Shown here: positions 27,051 to 36,670 of the stretch, in pieces
Numbering within the stretch: position 1 is the stretch's first letter
Layout: each line of letters starts with the position of its first letter
From: Streptomyces sp. NBC_00510
GTDB taxonomy: Bacteria > Actinomycetota > Actinomycetes > Streptomycetales > Streptomycetaceae
DNA: 64,000 nucleotides
Assembly: GCA_036013505.1 (NCBI GenBank)
Contig: CP107851.1
Span: 6,036,501-6,100,500, forward strand
Reading direction: 5' to 3'
Made by a program: the position numbers and the translations under genes
The notes under the pieces: generated by a model
Seen by the model: the letters and a program-made list of their open reading frames with translations, nothing else
Told to the model about the DNA's origin: nothing
The model's database searches: none

Positions 27051-30000
27051 ATGACATTCGCCCACCCCCCAAGTGCCCGAGACGCACGACCCGTTCGGGC
27101 TGCCCGTCATGCCCTGCTGACCGCGACCGCCACCGCGTGCGCGCTGGTCGGCGGCACCCTCGTGCTGCCCGCCACGACCGCCGCGGCGGCCCCGGTCAAG
27201 GACCCGGCCGCGTCCGTGCCGCGCGCCACCGCCCACGACATCACCCTCGTCACCGGTGACGTCGTGCACTTCACCGACCGGCCCGGTACCGCGCAGGACA
27301 CCGTCACCGTGGACCGCCCCGAGGGTGCGACCGGGGGCGTGAAGATCCAGCAGAGCGGCGGCCGCCTCTCGGTGGTCCCCGATGAGGCCGAGGCCCTGCT
27401 GACCGCGGGCAGGCTCGACCGCCGGCTGTTCGACGTGACCACGCTGGTGGCGATGGGGTACGACGACACCCGCACCGGCGGGGTCCCGCTGATCGCCACC
27501 TACCGGGGCGGCGTGACGGCGCCTGCGGGCAGCACGGTCGAGCGCCGGCTGCCCAGCATCGACGGTGCCGCGCTGCGGGCCGCCAAGGCCACCGCCCGCA
27601 CCTTCTGGAAGGACGTGGCCGGCACCGTGCCCCGGGCCCGGTCGCTGGACGGGGGCATCGGGAAGCTGTGGCTGGACGGCCGGGTGGAGGCCGACCTCGC
27701 CGAGTCCGTGCCGCAGATCAACGCCCCGCAGGCGTGGGCGGAGGGCTACGACGGCACCGGGCGGAAGGTCGCCGTGCTCGACACCGGCGTGGACGACACC
27801 CACCCGGACCTCAAGGGGCGGATAGCCGCCGAGCGGAGCTTCGTACCGGACCAGCCGGTCGCCGACGGCAACGGCCACGGCACGCACGTCGCGTCCACGG
27901 TCGCGGGCGACGGCTCGACCTACCGAGGCGTCGCGCCCGGCGCCGAGCTGCTGGTGGGCAAGGTCCTCTCCGACGAGGGCTACGGCGAGGACTCCTGGAT
28001 CATCGCGGGCATGGAGTGGGCGAAGGCCCAGGGCGCCGACGTGGTGAGCATGAGCCTCGGCTCCCAGGTGCCGGACGACGGGACCAGCCCCATGGCCCAG
28101 GCCGTCGACACGCTGTCCGCCGACGGCGGGCCGCTCTTCGTCATCGCGGCGGGCAACTCCTACGGGGAGTTCACCATCGGCGCGCCCGGCTCGGCCGCGT
28201 CCGCCCTGACGGTCGCCTCCGTCACCAAGTCCGACGAGCGCTCGGACTTCTCCAGCATGGGCCCGCTGACGGGCAGTTACGGCCTCAAGCCGGACATCTC
28301 CGCGCCCGGCTCCGACATCACCGCCGCCAAGCCCGGCGGCGGGTACCAGACGATGTCCGGGACCTCCATGGCCACCCCGCACGTCGCCGGGGCGGCGGCC
28401 GTCCTCAAGCAGCGCCACCCCGACTGGTCCGGGCGGCAGCTGAAGGACGCGCTGATGAGCTCGTCCACGCCGCTCACCGGCTACACCCCCTACCAGCAGG
28501 GCACCGGCCGGGTGGACGTGCTGAAGGCCGTCGACGGCACGGTCCGGGCCACCGGTTCCGTCGCGACCGCCTTCTACGACTGGCCGCACGGCGCCGACGA
28601 CCCGGTCGCCACCCGCACCGTCACCTACCGCAACACCGGCACGGAGGGCGTCACCCTCGACCTGGCGACCGACGCCGACGCGGCCGCCTACTCGCTCTCG
28701 GCGCCGTCCGTCACCGTTCCCGCCGGGGGCACCGCCGACGTCACGCTGCGCCTCGACCCGTCCGCGGTGGAGCCCGCCACGACCTTCTCCGGCCAGGTCC
28801 TCGCCACCGACCGGGCCACCGGGACCCTCGTGGCGCACACCGGCTTCGCCCTGGTCAAGGAGCAGGAACTCTACGACTACACGGTCGAGCTGAAGGACCG
28901 GGACGGCAAGCCCGCCTCCGGCACGGTGTACCTGGGCGTGGAGAACGACTTCTACCAGTACCAGTACGCCGTCGACGGACGGCGCACCCTGCGCCTGCCC
29001 CCGGGCACGTACACCGCGTACACCTACATGGACGTCCCCGGCGACGAGCCGGACTCGCTGGGCCTGGCCTTCCTGTCCGCGCCGCGTACGGTGCTGGACA
29101 AGCCGGCCACCGTCTCGCTCGACGCGAGCAGGGCACGGAGGATCAGCGCGTCCGTGCCCAAGGACACGGCGGACACGCAGCGGCAGATGGACTTCGCGGT
29201 GGTCTCCGCCGCCGGCGGGGTCGTCCGCAGCGGCTACCAGGTGCCCCTGAAGTACGACACGCTGTGGGCCCAGCCGACCGGCAAGGTCACCGGGGCCTCC
29301 ATGAGCTTCACCACCCGCTGGCGGCTGGCCGAGAAGCAGGTCGCCGTCGACTCCCTGGACGACCTCGTCGTCCAGGCCGGCAGCACCCTGCGGGAGGGCA
29401 GACGCGAGCTCGCCACGGTGTACGCGGGCCACGGCGCGGCCGCCGACTACGCCGGACTGGGCGCGAAGGGCAAGGCCGTCGTGGTGGACCGCTCCGACGC
29501 CGTCGCCCCGGCCGACCGCGCGGCCGCGGCGGTGGCCGCCGGTGCCGCCCTGCTGATCGTCGTCAACGACGGCGACGGCAGGCTCAGCGAGTACTACGGC
29601 GAGGCCGCCGGGCTGCCCGTCGTCTCCGCCATGCGCGGCGACCGCGAGCGCGTCCTGCGCAAGAGGGTCACCGTCACCCAGCGCGCCCACGGCCGCTTCC
29701 TGTACGACCTGGTCTCCCAGCACGACGGCGCCATCCCGGACCGCTCCCTGGCCTACGCCCCGGACCCGGACCGCGACCTCGCCCGGGTCGACGCCACCTA
29801 CTACGGCCGGACGAAGGCCCCGGGCGGCGGCTTCCGCTACAACATCCCCGCCTACGGCCCCGGCTTCGGCTTCGGCGAGCGCGAGAGCTACCCCTCGCTG
29901 CGCACCGAGTGGCTGACCCCGCTGCGCGGCGCGGCCTTCTGGTACGAGGACCACTCCGTCCTCGGCCCGCAGGACGAGACCTTGCAGGAGATGCGCAGCG

Positions 30001-30740
30001 GCAACGACCGCGTGACGGCCGGCCGTCACTACCGCACCGAGTGGTTCGCCCCCGTCCAGCGTCCGCGCCTCGGCCAGGGCTTCTGGGGCCCCAGCCGTGA
30101 CGCCGCCGGTGGCCTGCAGTTCAACATCACGCCGTGGACGGACTCGGGCGCGGGCCACTCCGGCTCCATGCCGGACGACGAGTACGACACCGGCACCATC
30201 GCGCTGTACCAGGGCGACACGCTGCTGCGGAAGTCCGCCGGCCGGGCGCTGTACCTCTTCGACCCGGTCCCCGCGCAGATCCTGCCGTACCGCCTCGTCC
30301 TGGACGCCTCGCGCGACGCCGACCGCTGGCGCACCTCGGTGCGCAGCCGTACGGAGTGGGGCTTCCGCTCCGGCGCGGTCCCGGACGGCGTCTGGGAGCA
30401 GGACATCGAGCTGCTCCAGCTGGACTACGACGTCACCACGGACCTCGCCGGCGACGTGCCGGCCGGCGCCAAGGTGCCGCTCGGCCTGTCCGCCGCCACC
30501 CAGGAGTGGCTCGACGAGGTGACGCGGGCCACGTCCGCGACGCTGTCCGTGTCGTACGACGACGGGAGGACCTGGCAGCCCGTGCCCCTGCGGCGTGCCG
30601 CCGGCGGCAGCGGCCACTGGTCGGCCGAACTGCGAACCCCCCGCACCCCGGGCGGGTTCGTGTCCCTGCGGGCGACGGCCTCCGACGGCCGCGGCGGCAC
30701 GGTGGAGCAGGAGGTCGTCCGGGCGTTCGGCCTGAGCTGA
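27051..30740 (+). CDS. Large secreted S8 subtilisin-like protease
   Basis: The 1229-aa protein has a signal peptide (cleavage near TTAAAAPV) and a prosegment. The catalytic domain has D244 in VLDTGVDDTHPD, H276 in GHGTHVAS and S439 in GTSMATPHVAGAAA. The C-terminal half carries a fibronectin-like segment and a protease-associated-like segment with KAVVVDRSDAVAPADRAAAA. Beta-sandwich domains end at WQPVPL and FVSLRATASDG. It belongs to the large Streptomyces S8 group with about 1100-1250 residues. The ATG at 27051 starts the signal peptide; the earlier in-frame start crosses a terminator. It stands alone before a terminator and tRNA-Lys. Confidence 0.92.
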   Translation: MTFAHPPSARDARPVRAARHALLTATATACALVGGTLVLPATTAAAAPVKDPAASVPRATAHDITLVTGDVVHFTDRPGTAQDTVTVDRPEGATGGVKIQQSGGRLSVVPDEAEALLTAGRLDRRLFDVTTLVAMGYDDTRTGGVPLIATYRGGVTAPAGSTVERRLPSIDGAALRAAKATARTFWKDVAGTVPRARSLDGGIGKLWLDGRVEADLAESVPQINAPQAWAEGYDGTGRKVAVLDTGVDDTHPDLKGRIAAERSFVPDQPVADGNGHGTHVASTVAGDGSTYRGVAPGAELLVGKVLSDEGYGEDSWIIAGMEWAKAQGADVVSMSLGSQVPDDGTSPMAQAVDTLSADGGPLFVIAAGNSYGEFTIGAPGSAASALTVASVTKSDERSDFSSMGPLTGSYGLKPDISAPGSDITAAKPGGGYQTMSGTSMATPHVAGAAAVLKQRHPDWSGRQLKDALMSSSTPLTGYTPYQQGTGRVDVLKAVDGTVRATGSVATAFYDWPHGADDPVATRTVTYRNTGTEGVTLDLATDADAAAYSLSAPSVTVPAGGTADVTLRLDPSAVEPATTFSGQVLATDRATGTLVAHTGFALVKEQELYDYTVELKDRDGKPASGTVYLGVENDFYQYQYAVDGRRTLRLPPGTYTAYTYMDVPGDEPDSLGLAFLSAPRTVLDKPATVSLDASRARRISASVPKDTADTQRQMDFAVVSAAGGVVRSGYQVPLKYDTLWAQPTGKVTGASMSFTTRWRLAEKQVAVDSLDDLVVQAGSTLREGRRELATVYAGHGAAADYAGLGAKGKAVVVDRSDAVAPADRAAAAVAAGAALLIVVNDGDGRLSEYYGEAAGLPVVSAMRGDRERVLRKRVTVTQRAHGRFLYDLVSQHDGAIPDRSLAYAPDPDRDLARVDATYYGRTKAPGGGFRYNIPAYGPGFGFGERESYPSLRTEWLTPLRGAAFWYEDHSVLGPQDETLQEMRSGNDRVTAGRHYRTEWFAPVQRPRLGQGFWGPSRDAAGGLQFNITPWTDSGAGHSGSMPDDEYDTGTIALYQGDTLLRKSAGRALYLFDPVPAQILPYRLVLDASRDADRWRTSVRSRTEWGFRSGAVPDGVWEQDIELLQLDYDVTTDLAGDVPAGAKVPLGLSAATQEWLDEVTRATSATLSVSYDDGRTWQPVPLRRAAGGSGHWSAELRTPRTPGGFVSLRATASDGRGGTVEQEVVRAFGLS

Positions 30741-30750
30741 TCCGGTCCGG

Positions 30751-30796
30751 TACGGGGTCGGAGGGAGCGGTCATGAGCACCCCCTCCGACCCCGTA
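30751..30796 (+). terminator. Terminator between subtilase and tRNA-Lys
   Basis: A perfect 15-bp stem, TACGGGGTCGGAGGG with CCCTCCGACCCCGTA, closes a 16-nt loop, starting 10 nt after the protease stop and ending 14 nt before the tRNA. Confidence 0.85.
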
Positions 30797-30810
30797 TGAT
30801 TGTCCTGCAC

Positions 30811-30883
<73 letters not shown>

Positions 30884-30890
30884 CAGCGAG

Positions 30891-30920
30891 AGGGCGCCCT
30901 TCCTTCGGGAAGGGCGCCCT
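30891..30920 (+). terminator. Terminator of tRNA-Lys copy 2
   Basis: A perfect 13-bp stem, AGGGCGCCCTTCC with GGAAGGGCGCCCT, around a UUCG tetraloop, 7 nt after the tRNA. Confidence 0.88.
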
Positions 30921-30971
30921 TCGTCGTGTTCCGGTGGGCGTCGTGCGTGGTGCGCCGAACGGCCCCGGGCC

Positions 30972-31727
30972 TCAGATGGCCAGCGACAGCAGCACCGGCG
31001 CCGCGCGTTCGTTGAGGGTGTCGGCCGCGCCCTTGAGGCGGTGGGCCTGGGTGACGGGGAGGGAGAGGGCGAGGCAGCCGACCGTCCTGCCGACGGTGAT
31101 CGGGATGGCGGCGCAGACCGTGCCGATCGCGTACTCCTGCAGGTCCAGGGTGGGGGCGCTGGCCGGCTGGCTCTCCAGCTTGGTCAGCAGCACCTTCTCG
31201 CTGATCGTGGTCTTGGAGGTGAGCCGTACCGTCTTGTGCCGGGACAGGTGGTCGCGGCGCCCGTTGTGGTCGAGCTGGGTGAGCAGGCACTTGCCGACCG
31301 CGCTGGCGTGGGCGGCGAAGCGGAAGTCCACCCACTCGTTGACCTTGGGTGCTTCCGGGCCGTCCGCGAAGTCGACGATCTTGACCTCGCCGTCGTCGTA
31401 ACGGCTGAAGTAGACGGCGGCGCCGACCTCGTCGCGCAGCGCCGTCAGGATCTTCTTGATCTTCTCGCCGAGCGCCAGGTCGCGGCTGGCGCTGCCGAGC
31501 AGGACCAGCGACTCGCCGACGGCGTAGCCGCCGCCGGGCAGGGCGTTGAGGTAGCGCTCGCGATTGAGCATGGTGAGGAGTTGGCCGAGGTAGCCGATGG
31601 GCACTCCGATCTCGCGGGCGAGCTGCTCGGCGGTGACGCCGTTCCTGTGCTTGTCCACGGTCTCGAGCACGCGCAGCGCGTGCTGGACCGCGTAGACCGG
31701 CGCGACCTGTCGGTGCTCAAGCGCCAC
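30972..31727 (-). CDS. IclR family transcriptional regulator
   Basis: The 251-aa protein has an N-terminal winged helix (ALRVLETVDKHRNGVTAEQL followed by GYLGQLLTMLNRERYL). Its C-terminal effector domain shows FRFAAHASAVGKCLLTQLD and GTVCAAIPITVGRTVG. The GTG start at 31727 follows AGGGGG. It lies downstream of the Ehu-type transporter genes on the same strand with a 215-nt gap and may regulate them; IclR proteins commonly control uptake and catabolic operons. The inducer is unknown. Confidence 0.9.
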   Translation of the reverse strand: MALEHRQVAPVYAVQHALRVLETVDKHRNGVTAEQLAREIGVPIGYLGQLLTMLNRERYLNALPGGGYAVGESLVLLGSASRDLALGEKIKKILTALRDEVGAAVYFSRYDDGEVKIVDFADGPEAPKVNEWVDFRFAAHASAVGKCLLTQLDHNGRRDHLSRHKTVRLTSKTTISEKVLLTKLESQPASAPTLDLQEYAIGTVCAAIPITVGRTVGCLALSLPVTQAHRLKGAADTLNERAAPVLLSLAI

Positions 31728-31942
31728 GGTGTCCCCCTACAGGTGTGACCGTTTGCGTCCTTGCTGTAGCTACTGGTCACGGCTGCCGGGCACGACAGGC
31801 GGGCCCGGCAGCTGGGCCGGATTCCACGATAGCCTCAATGCGGTTTGCGGTAGAGCCCGTTGAAGCTTTATGTGGGCGGCCGCAGGCGTATACGCAGGAA
31901 CGGGCCACTCTGGCATATGCCGATGGCACGGCCCACTTTTCC

Positions 31943-32752
31943 TCAGAGCACCGCACCGAGGAATTCCCGGGTCCTGTGGTGCTCCGGGGAGCCGAAGATG
32001 TGCTCCGGCGGACCCGACTCGACGACCCGTCCGCCGTCGAACATCAGTACGCGGTCCGAGACGTCCCGGGCGAACCCCATCTCGTGGGTGACGCAGAGCA
32101 GGGTGATGTCCGTGCTGCGGGCGACGTCCCTGAGCACGTCCAGCACCCCGGCCACCAGTTCGGGGTCGAGCGCCGAGGTCACCTCGTCCAGCAGCAGGAT
32201 GTCGGGCCGCATCGCCAGCGCGCGGGCGATGGCCACCCGCTGCTGCTGGCCGCCGGAGAGCCGGGTGGGGTGGGCGTCCTGTTTGTCGGCCAGGCCCACC
32301 AGCTCCAGCAGCCCGCGGGCGCGCTCGGCGGCCTCGTCCCGGTCCAGGCCGAGGACGTGCACCGGGGCCTCGGTGACGTTGTCCAGCACCTTCATGTTCG
32401 GGAAGAGGTTGAAGTGCTGGAACACCATGCCGATCCGGCGACGCGTGCCGCGCAGGTGCCGCTCGTCGGCCGGCACGAGCCGGCCGCCGCGGCCCGGCAT
32501 GTGCGAGAAGGGCTCGCCGTCCACGTGGATGACGCCCTCGGTGAGCCGCTCCAGGGTCATCAGCAGCCGCAGGATGGTCGTCTTGCCCGAACCGCTCGGG
32601 CCGATCAGGGTGACGCGCTCACCGCGCCGGACCTCCAGGTCGAGGTGGTCCAGCACGGTGGTGTCCCCGTACCGCTTGACCACCTGGTCGAAGCGGACGG
32701 CGGGCGCCGCCGGGCCGGACTTGGCGGGGGTGGGGGACTCGTCAGTGAGCAA
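31943..32752 (-). CDS. ehuA: Polar amino acid/ectoine ABC transporter ATPase
   Basis: The 269-aa ATPase has Walker A GPSGSGKTT, the signature LSGGQQQRVAIARAL, Walker B ILLLDEVTSALDPE and the switch H in VTHEM. FQHFNLFPNMKVLDN and the overall form match the PAAT (HisP/GlnQ/EhuA) family. The TTG start at 32752 has GGAG 8 nt upstream and overlaps the permease stop by 11 nt; no ATG is available before Walker A. It is the last gene of the B-C-D-A transporter operon. The ectoine assignment is by resemblance to EhuBCDA and is less certain than the family. Confidence 0.87.
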   Translation of the reverse strand: MLTDESPTPAKSGPAAPAVRFDQVVKRYGDTTVLDHLDLEVRRGERVTLIGPSGSGKTTILRLLMTLERLTEGVIHVDGEPFSHMPGRGGRLVPADERHLRGTRRRIGMVFQHFNLFPNMKVLDNVTEAPVHVLGLDRDEAAERARGLLELVGLADKQDAHPTRLSGGQQQRVAIARALAMRPDILLLDEVTSALDPELVAGVLDVLRDVARSTDITLLCVTHEMGFARDVSDRVLMFDGGRVVESGPPEHIFGSPEHHRTREFLGAVL

Positions 32753-33377
32753 GGCGCTTCTCCAGCTTCCGCATGAGGATCGAGGTGGGGCAGCTCGCGA
32801 CCAGGAAGATCACGGCGGCGATGGTGAACGCCTCCAGGTAGGCGAAGTGGTCACTGCCGAAACGGTTCGCCTCGTGCACCATCTCGTCGACGGTGATGAC
32901 CGACAGGAACGGTGTCTCCTTGAACATCGAGATCACGTAGTTGCCGAGGGCCGGCACGATCTTCCGCACCGCCTGCGGCAGCACCACGGCGGACCAGGTG
33001 CGCGCCCGCGGCAGGGACAGCGCGACCGCCGCCTCCCACTGCCCCCTCGGCACCGCCTCGATGCCCGCCCGGTACACCTCCGAGGTGTACGTCGCGTAGT
33101 GCACGCCCAGCACGGCTATGCCGATCACCAGCGGGTCCAGTCCCGGGACCAGCACCCACACCGCGAAGAGCTGGATCATCACCGGTGTGGAGCGCACGAA
33201 CTCCACGGCCGCCCGCAGCGGCAGCGTCACCCAGCGGCTGGGCGTGCGCCGCAGCACCGCGATGCCCAGACCCAGCGTGACGGCGAGCAGCGAGCCGAGC
33301 ACCGTGGCCAGCAGGGTGATCCCGAAGCCGTGCAGGATCAGCGGCAGGCCCTCGCGGGCCGTCTCCCAGTCCCACAT
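32742..33377 (-). CDS. ehuD: ABC transporter permease, EhuD-like
   Basis: The 211-aa permease of the HisM/GlnP type starts with MWDWETAREGLPLILHGFGI. The coupling motif EAVPRGQWEAAVALSLPRAR (EAA loop) is followed by GNYVISMFKETPFLSVITVDE. VLGVHYATYTSEVYRAGIEA is characteristic of EhuD-like proteins. It has about five membrane helices. The ATG overlaps the preceding permease stop by one base (TGATG). Confidence 0.85.
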   Translation of the reverse strand: MWDWETAREGLPLILHGFGITLLATVLGSLLAVTLGLGIAVLRRTPSRWVTLPLRAAVEFVRSTPVMIQLFAVWVLVPGLDPLVIGIAVLGVHYATYTSEVYRAGIEAVPRGQWEAAVALSLPRARTWSAVVLPQAVRKIVPALGNYVISMFKETPFLSVITVDEMVHEANRFGSDHFAYLEAFTIAAVIFLVASCPTSILMRKLEKRLAH

Positions 33378-34054
33378 CAGGCCCGACCTCCCGCCGGCTG
33401 TCCGAGCCGCGCCTTGGCCACGGCCTCCAGGCCGTTCATGGCCAGCGTCAGCGCGTACGCGAGGACGAAGTAGATCGCCAGGAGCAGCAGGTACGCCGTC
33501 GCGGTGTCGCCCGTCGTCGAACGGAGCTGGTCCATCTGGAAGGTGACGTCCGAAATGGTGATCAGCGACATCAGCGGGGTGCACTTCAGCAACTGGATCA
33601 GCAGGTTGTTGAACGGCGGGATCATCTGCGGCCAGGCCTGCGGCAGGACGACCAGGCGCATCCGCTGCCACGGCGTCATGCTCAGCGCGACGGCCGCCTC
33701 CCGCTGCCCGCGGGGCACGGCGTCCAGGGCGCCCCGGACGACCTCCGAGCCGTACGCCCCGTAGTTGAGCCCGAAGGCGACCACGGCGCAGGCGAGCGGC
33801 ACGAGCTTGAAGCCGAGGATCGGCAGCGCGAAGAACAGCCAGAACAGCTGGACGTACAGCGAGGTGCCGCGGAAGAACTCCACGACCACCCGGGAGGTCC
33901 CGCGCACGAGCATCCGCCGCGAGCGCGCCATGAAGCCGAGGACGAAGGCGATCAGCAGCGCGAGCGCCGCGCCGAGGACGGTGGCCTGCACGGTGACCCA
34001 CAGACCCGCGCCCACGCTGGGCAGCGAGTGCGTGAACTCCGTGAAGCCGGACAT
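33377..34054 (-). CDS. ehuC: ABC transporter permease, EhuC-like
   Basis: The 225-aa permease has SVGAGLWVTVQATVLGAALA at the first helix and FGLNYGAYGSEVVRGALDAV before the EAA loop AVPRGQREAAVALSMTPWQR. PQMIPPFNNLLIQLLKCTPL then fits EhuC-like proteins. The ATG at 34054 has GGTGA upstream and gives MSGFTEF. A TTG at 34099 would add 15 residues and cannot be excluded. It follows the binding-protein gene by 54 nt and precedes ehuD with a 1-nt overlap. Confidence 0.85.
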   Translation of the reverse strand: MSGFTEFTHSLPSVGAGLWVTVQATVLGAALALLIAFVLGFMARSRRMLVRGTSRVVVEFFRGTSLYVQLFWLFFALPILGFKLVPLACAVVAFGLNYGAYGSEVVRGALDAVPRGQREAAVALSMTPWQRMRLVVLPQAWPQMIPPFNNLLIQLLKCTPLMSLITISDVTFQMDQLRSTTGDTATAYLLLLAIYFVLAYALTLAMNGLEAVAKARLGQPAGGRA

Positions 34055-34108
34055 GGATTCACCGGCGAGGTCACCGGCGGGGAAGGGGTACGAGGACAAG
34101 GCGCCGCC

Positions 34109-35026
34109 TCACGCCGCGCACAGCTGCGCCGTGCGCAGCGTCGCAGGCGGGACCTCCGCCTTGGTGAAGCCGTACTTCCCGATGAGGGACGTGTAGCGGC
34201 CGGGGTCGGCGGTGATCTTCTTGAGTTCCCTGTTGAACGCGTCGCGCAGGCCCGTCGCGTCCTGCCGGAACACCGCGCCGCCCGGGCTGTACTGCTTGCG
34301 GCCGCCGACCACCGGCAGGAAGGGGTCGAGCACCTCCACCGCGGCGCCCTTGTTGGTGCGGGCCAGCCAGCGCAGCGAGATCCCGGTCAGCGCGAAGGCG
34401 TCGATCCGGCCGGCGAGCAGCGCGTCCACCCCGTCCTGCTGCTTGGCCAGGGACTTCACCGAGGTCAGCGGTACCCCGGCGGCGTCCGCGTAGTCCGCCT
34501 CGACCGCCGCGCTCAGCACGCCGACGGTGGCCTTCCCGCGGGCGCAGGACACCAGGTCACTCAGCCCCTTGGGGTTGCCCGCGCGGACCATCAGGGCGGT
34601 CGGCGAGACGAACTCGGGCTCCGAGAAGATCACCTTCTGGCAGCGGTCGGGCGTGATCGCCATCCCGGCGCTGACCACGTCGAAGCGGTCGGCCGTCAGG
34701 CCCGGTATGAGCGCGCCGAAGTCGGTGAGCGTGGGCCGCAGTTCCGGCACCCCGAGCGCCGTGAAGATCTCCCGGTGGAGGGTGGGCGCCTCGCCGGCCA
34801 GCTCGTCGCCGTCCCGGTACCCGTACGGCGCCTCGCCCGCGAAGCCGACCCGCACATACCCCTGTTTCCTCAGCTTGGCCAGCAGGTCCCCGTCGCCGGT
34901 GGGCGCGCCGGTGCCGGCCTGCGTACGGCTGCACGCCGCCAGCAGCCCGGGGACCGCCACGAGACCGCCCACGCCTGCGGTACGGGAGAGGAAACCCCTG
35001 CGGGACAGGGGACTGTGCTCGGACAT
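34109..35026 (-). CDS. ehuB: Tat-type lipoprotein solute-binding protein, EhuB-like
   Basis: The 305-aa binding protein carries a twin-arginine motif SRRGFLSR and a lipobox LLAAC (C32). It should be exported folded and lipid-anchored. The mature part is a type 3 periplasmic-binding fold: YVRVGFAGEAPYGYRDGDEL, FDVVSAGMAITPDRCQKVIF and GRIDAFALTG. The family fits polar amino acids or ectoine/hydroxyectoine. The ATG at 35026 follows GGAGG by 8 nt. It is the first gene of the transporter operon and divergent from the aldehyde dehydrogenase. Confidence 0.87.
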   Translation of the reverse strand: MSEHSPLSRRGFLSRTAGVGGLVAVPGLLAACSRTQAGTGAPTGDGDLLAKLRKQGYVRVGFAGEAPYGYRDGDELAGEAPTLHREIFTALGVPELRPTLTDFGALIPGLTADRFDVVSAGMAITPDRCQKVIFSEPEFVSPTALMVRAGNPKGLSDLVSCARGKATVGVLSAAVEADYADAAGVPLTSVKSLAKQQDGVDALLAGRIDAFALTGISLRWLARTNKGAAVEVLDPFLPVVGGRKQYSPGGAVFRQDATGLRDAFNRELKKITADPGRYTSLIGKYGFTKAEVPPATLRTAQLCAA

Positions 35027-35167
35027 GGACCAGACCTCCGGTAGTTCGCTTCCGTGCGGTGCGGTGACCACACGAGGGCCGCGCCTACCCCGGCGCACAG
35101 GGGGCATTCATGCGAATCTGGTGGGGTACCCGATGTCCGGAACGTCCGCGGGAGGCAGGGAGCTGCC

Positions 35168-36652
35168 ATGAGCGACAGCACCGAAGGGAACGGCAAGCGC
35201 GAGCAGCTGGTCGTGGAGCGGGTGCCGAAGGCACTGCTCGTCGGCGGCCGCTGGCGGCCGGCGAGCGACGGGCGCGAGTACGAGGTGGAGGACCCGTCCA
35301 CCGCGCGACCGCTGTGCGCCGTGCCGGACGCCGGGGCCGAGGACGCCAAGGCCGCGATGGACGCCGCGGCCGCCGCGCAGGAGGGATGGGCGGCCACGGC
35401 GCCGCGTGAGCGCGGGGAGATCCTGCGCCGGGCCTTCGAGCTCATCGTGGAGCGGCAGCAGGAACTCGCCCTCCTGATGACCCTGGAGATGGGCAAGCCG
35501 GTCGCCGAGTCCCGCAGCGAGATCCTCTACGCCGCCGAGTTCTTCCGCTGGTTCTCCGAGGAGGCGGTGCGCATCGAGGGCGGCTGGCGCACCGCGCCCG
35601 ACGGCAACGGCCGGATCTGGGTGATGCGCCAGCCCGTGGGCCCGGCGCTGCTGATCACCCCGTGGAACTTCCCCATGGCGATGGGCACCCGCAAGATCGG
35701 TCCCGCCGTCGCCGCCGGCTGCACCATGATCGTCAAGCCGGCCCACCAGACGCCGCTGTCCATGCTCGCCCTCGCCGAGATCCTCGGCCAGGCCGGGTTG
35801 CCGGACGGCGTGCTCAACGTCCTCACCACCTCGCACCCCGCGGAGATCAGCGGCCCCCTGACGGAGGACCCGCGGCTGCGCAAGCTCTCGTTCACCGGTT
35901 CCACCGGCGTCGGGCAGAAGCTCATCGAGCTCAGCGCGCGGCAGGTGCTGCGGACCTCCATGGAGCTGGGCGGCAACGCCCCCCTCATCGTCTGCCGGGA
36001 CGCGGACCTGGAGAAGGCCGTGGAGGGCGCGGCCGTCGCCAAGATGCGCAACATCGGGGAGGCCTGCACGGCGGCCAACCGGATCTACGTCCACCGCGAC
36101 CTGGCCGAGGCCTTCACCGGGCGCCTCGCCGAGAAGCTGGGTTCCATGGTCGTCGGCCGCGGAACCGAGCCCGGCACCCAGGTCGGCCCGCTCATCGACG
36201 GCGCGGGCCTGGACAAGGTGGACCGCCTGGTGCAGGACGCCGTCTCGGCCGGGGCCCGCGCGGTCACCGGCGGCGCCCCGCTCTCCAACCGCCCCGGGTA
36301 CTTCTACCCGCCCACCGTGCTGGCCGACGTGCCGCCGGACGCGGCGATGCTCCGGGAGGAGATCTTCGGGCCGGTCGCGCCGGTCGTCACCTTCCAGGAC
36401 GACGACGAGGCGATCCGGCTGGCCAACGACACCGTGTTCGGCCTGGTCGGCTACGTCTTCACGGAGAGCCTGCGGCGCGGCATCCGCTACGCCGAGGAAC
36501 TGGAGACGGGCATGCTCGGCCTGAACAAGGGCGTCGTCTCCACCCCCGCGGCGCCTTTCGGCGGCGTCAAGCAGTCCGGGACCGGCCGCGAGGGCGGCGC
36601 CGTGGGGATCGACGAGTACCTGGAGATGAAGTACGTGGCGGTGGACGTCTAG
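35168..36652 (+). CDS. NAD(P)-dependent aldehyde dehydrogenase, succinate-semialdehyde type
   Basis: The 494-aa enzyme oxidises an aldehyde to an acid. ITPWNFPMAMGTRKIGPAVA, FTGSTGVGQKL (cofactor Gly motif), MELGGNAP (E266) and NIGEACTAANR (nucleophile C300) are in order. EIFGPVAPVVTF follows. It resembles SSADH/GabD-like enzymes. The ATG at 35168 follows GGGAG by about 6 nt. It diverges from the Ehu-type transporter, which suggests it may process an imported amino-acid derivative. The actual substrate is unknown. Confidence 0.9.
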   Translation: MSDSTEGNGKREQLVVERVPKALLVGGRWRPASDGREYEVEDPSTARPLCAVPDAGAEDAKAAMDAAAAAQEGWAATAPRERGEILRRAFELIVERQQELALLMTLEMGKPVAESRSEILYAAEFFRWFSEEAVRIEGGWRTAPDGNGRIWVMRQPVGPALLITPWNFPMAMGTRKIGPAVAAGCTMIVKPAHQTPLSMLALAEILGQAGLPDGVLNVLTTSHPAEISGPLTEDPRLRKLSFTGSTGVGQKLIELSARQVLRTSMELGGNAPLIVCRDADLEKAVEGAAVAKMRNIGEACTAANRIYVHRDLAEAFTGRLAEKLGSMVVGRGTEPGTQVGPLIDGAGLDKVDRLVQDAVSAGARAVTGGAPLSNRPGYFYPPTVLADVPPDAAMLREEIFGPVAPVVTFQDDDEAIRLANDTVFGLVGYVFTESLRRGIRYAEELETGMLGLNKGVVSTPAAPFGGVKQSGTGREGGAVGIDEYLEMKYVAVDV

Positions 36653-36670
36653 GGCCCGGACCCCGCAGGG

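Noticed and set aside
26949..30617. A 1222-codon frame antisense to the subtilase
   Set aside because: It is a high-GC shadow with Gly/Arg/Val/Asp bias and no family motifs; the plus-strand frame has a complete catalytic triad.
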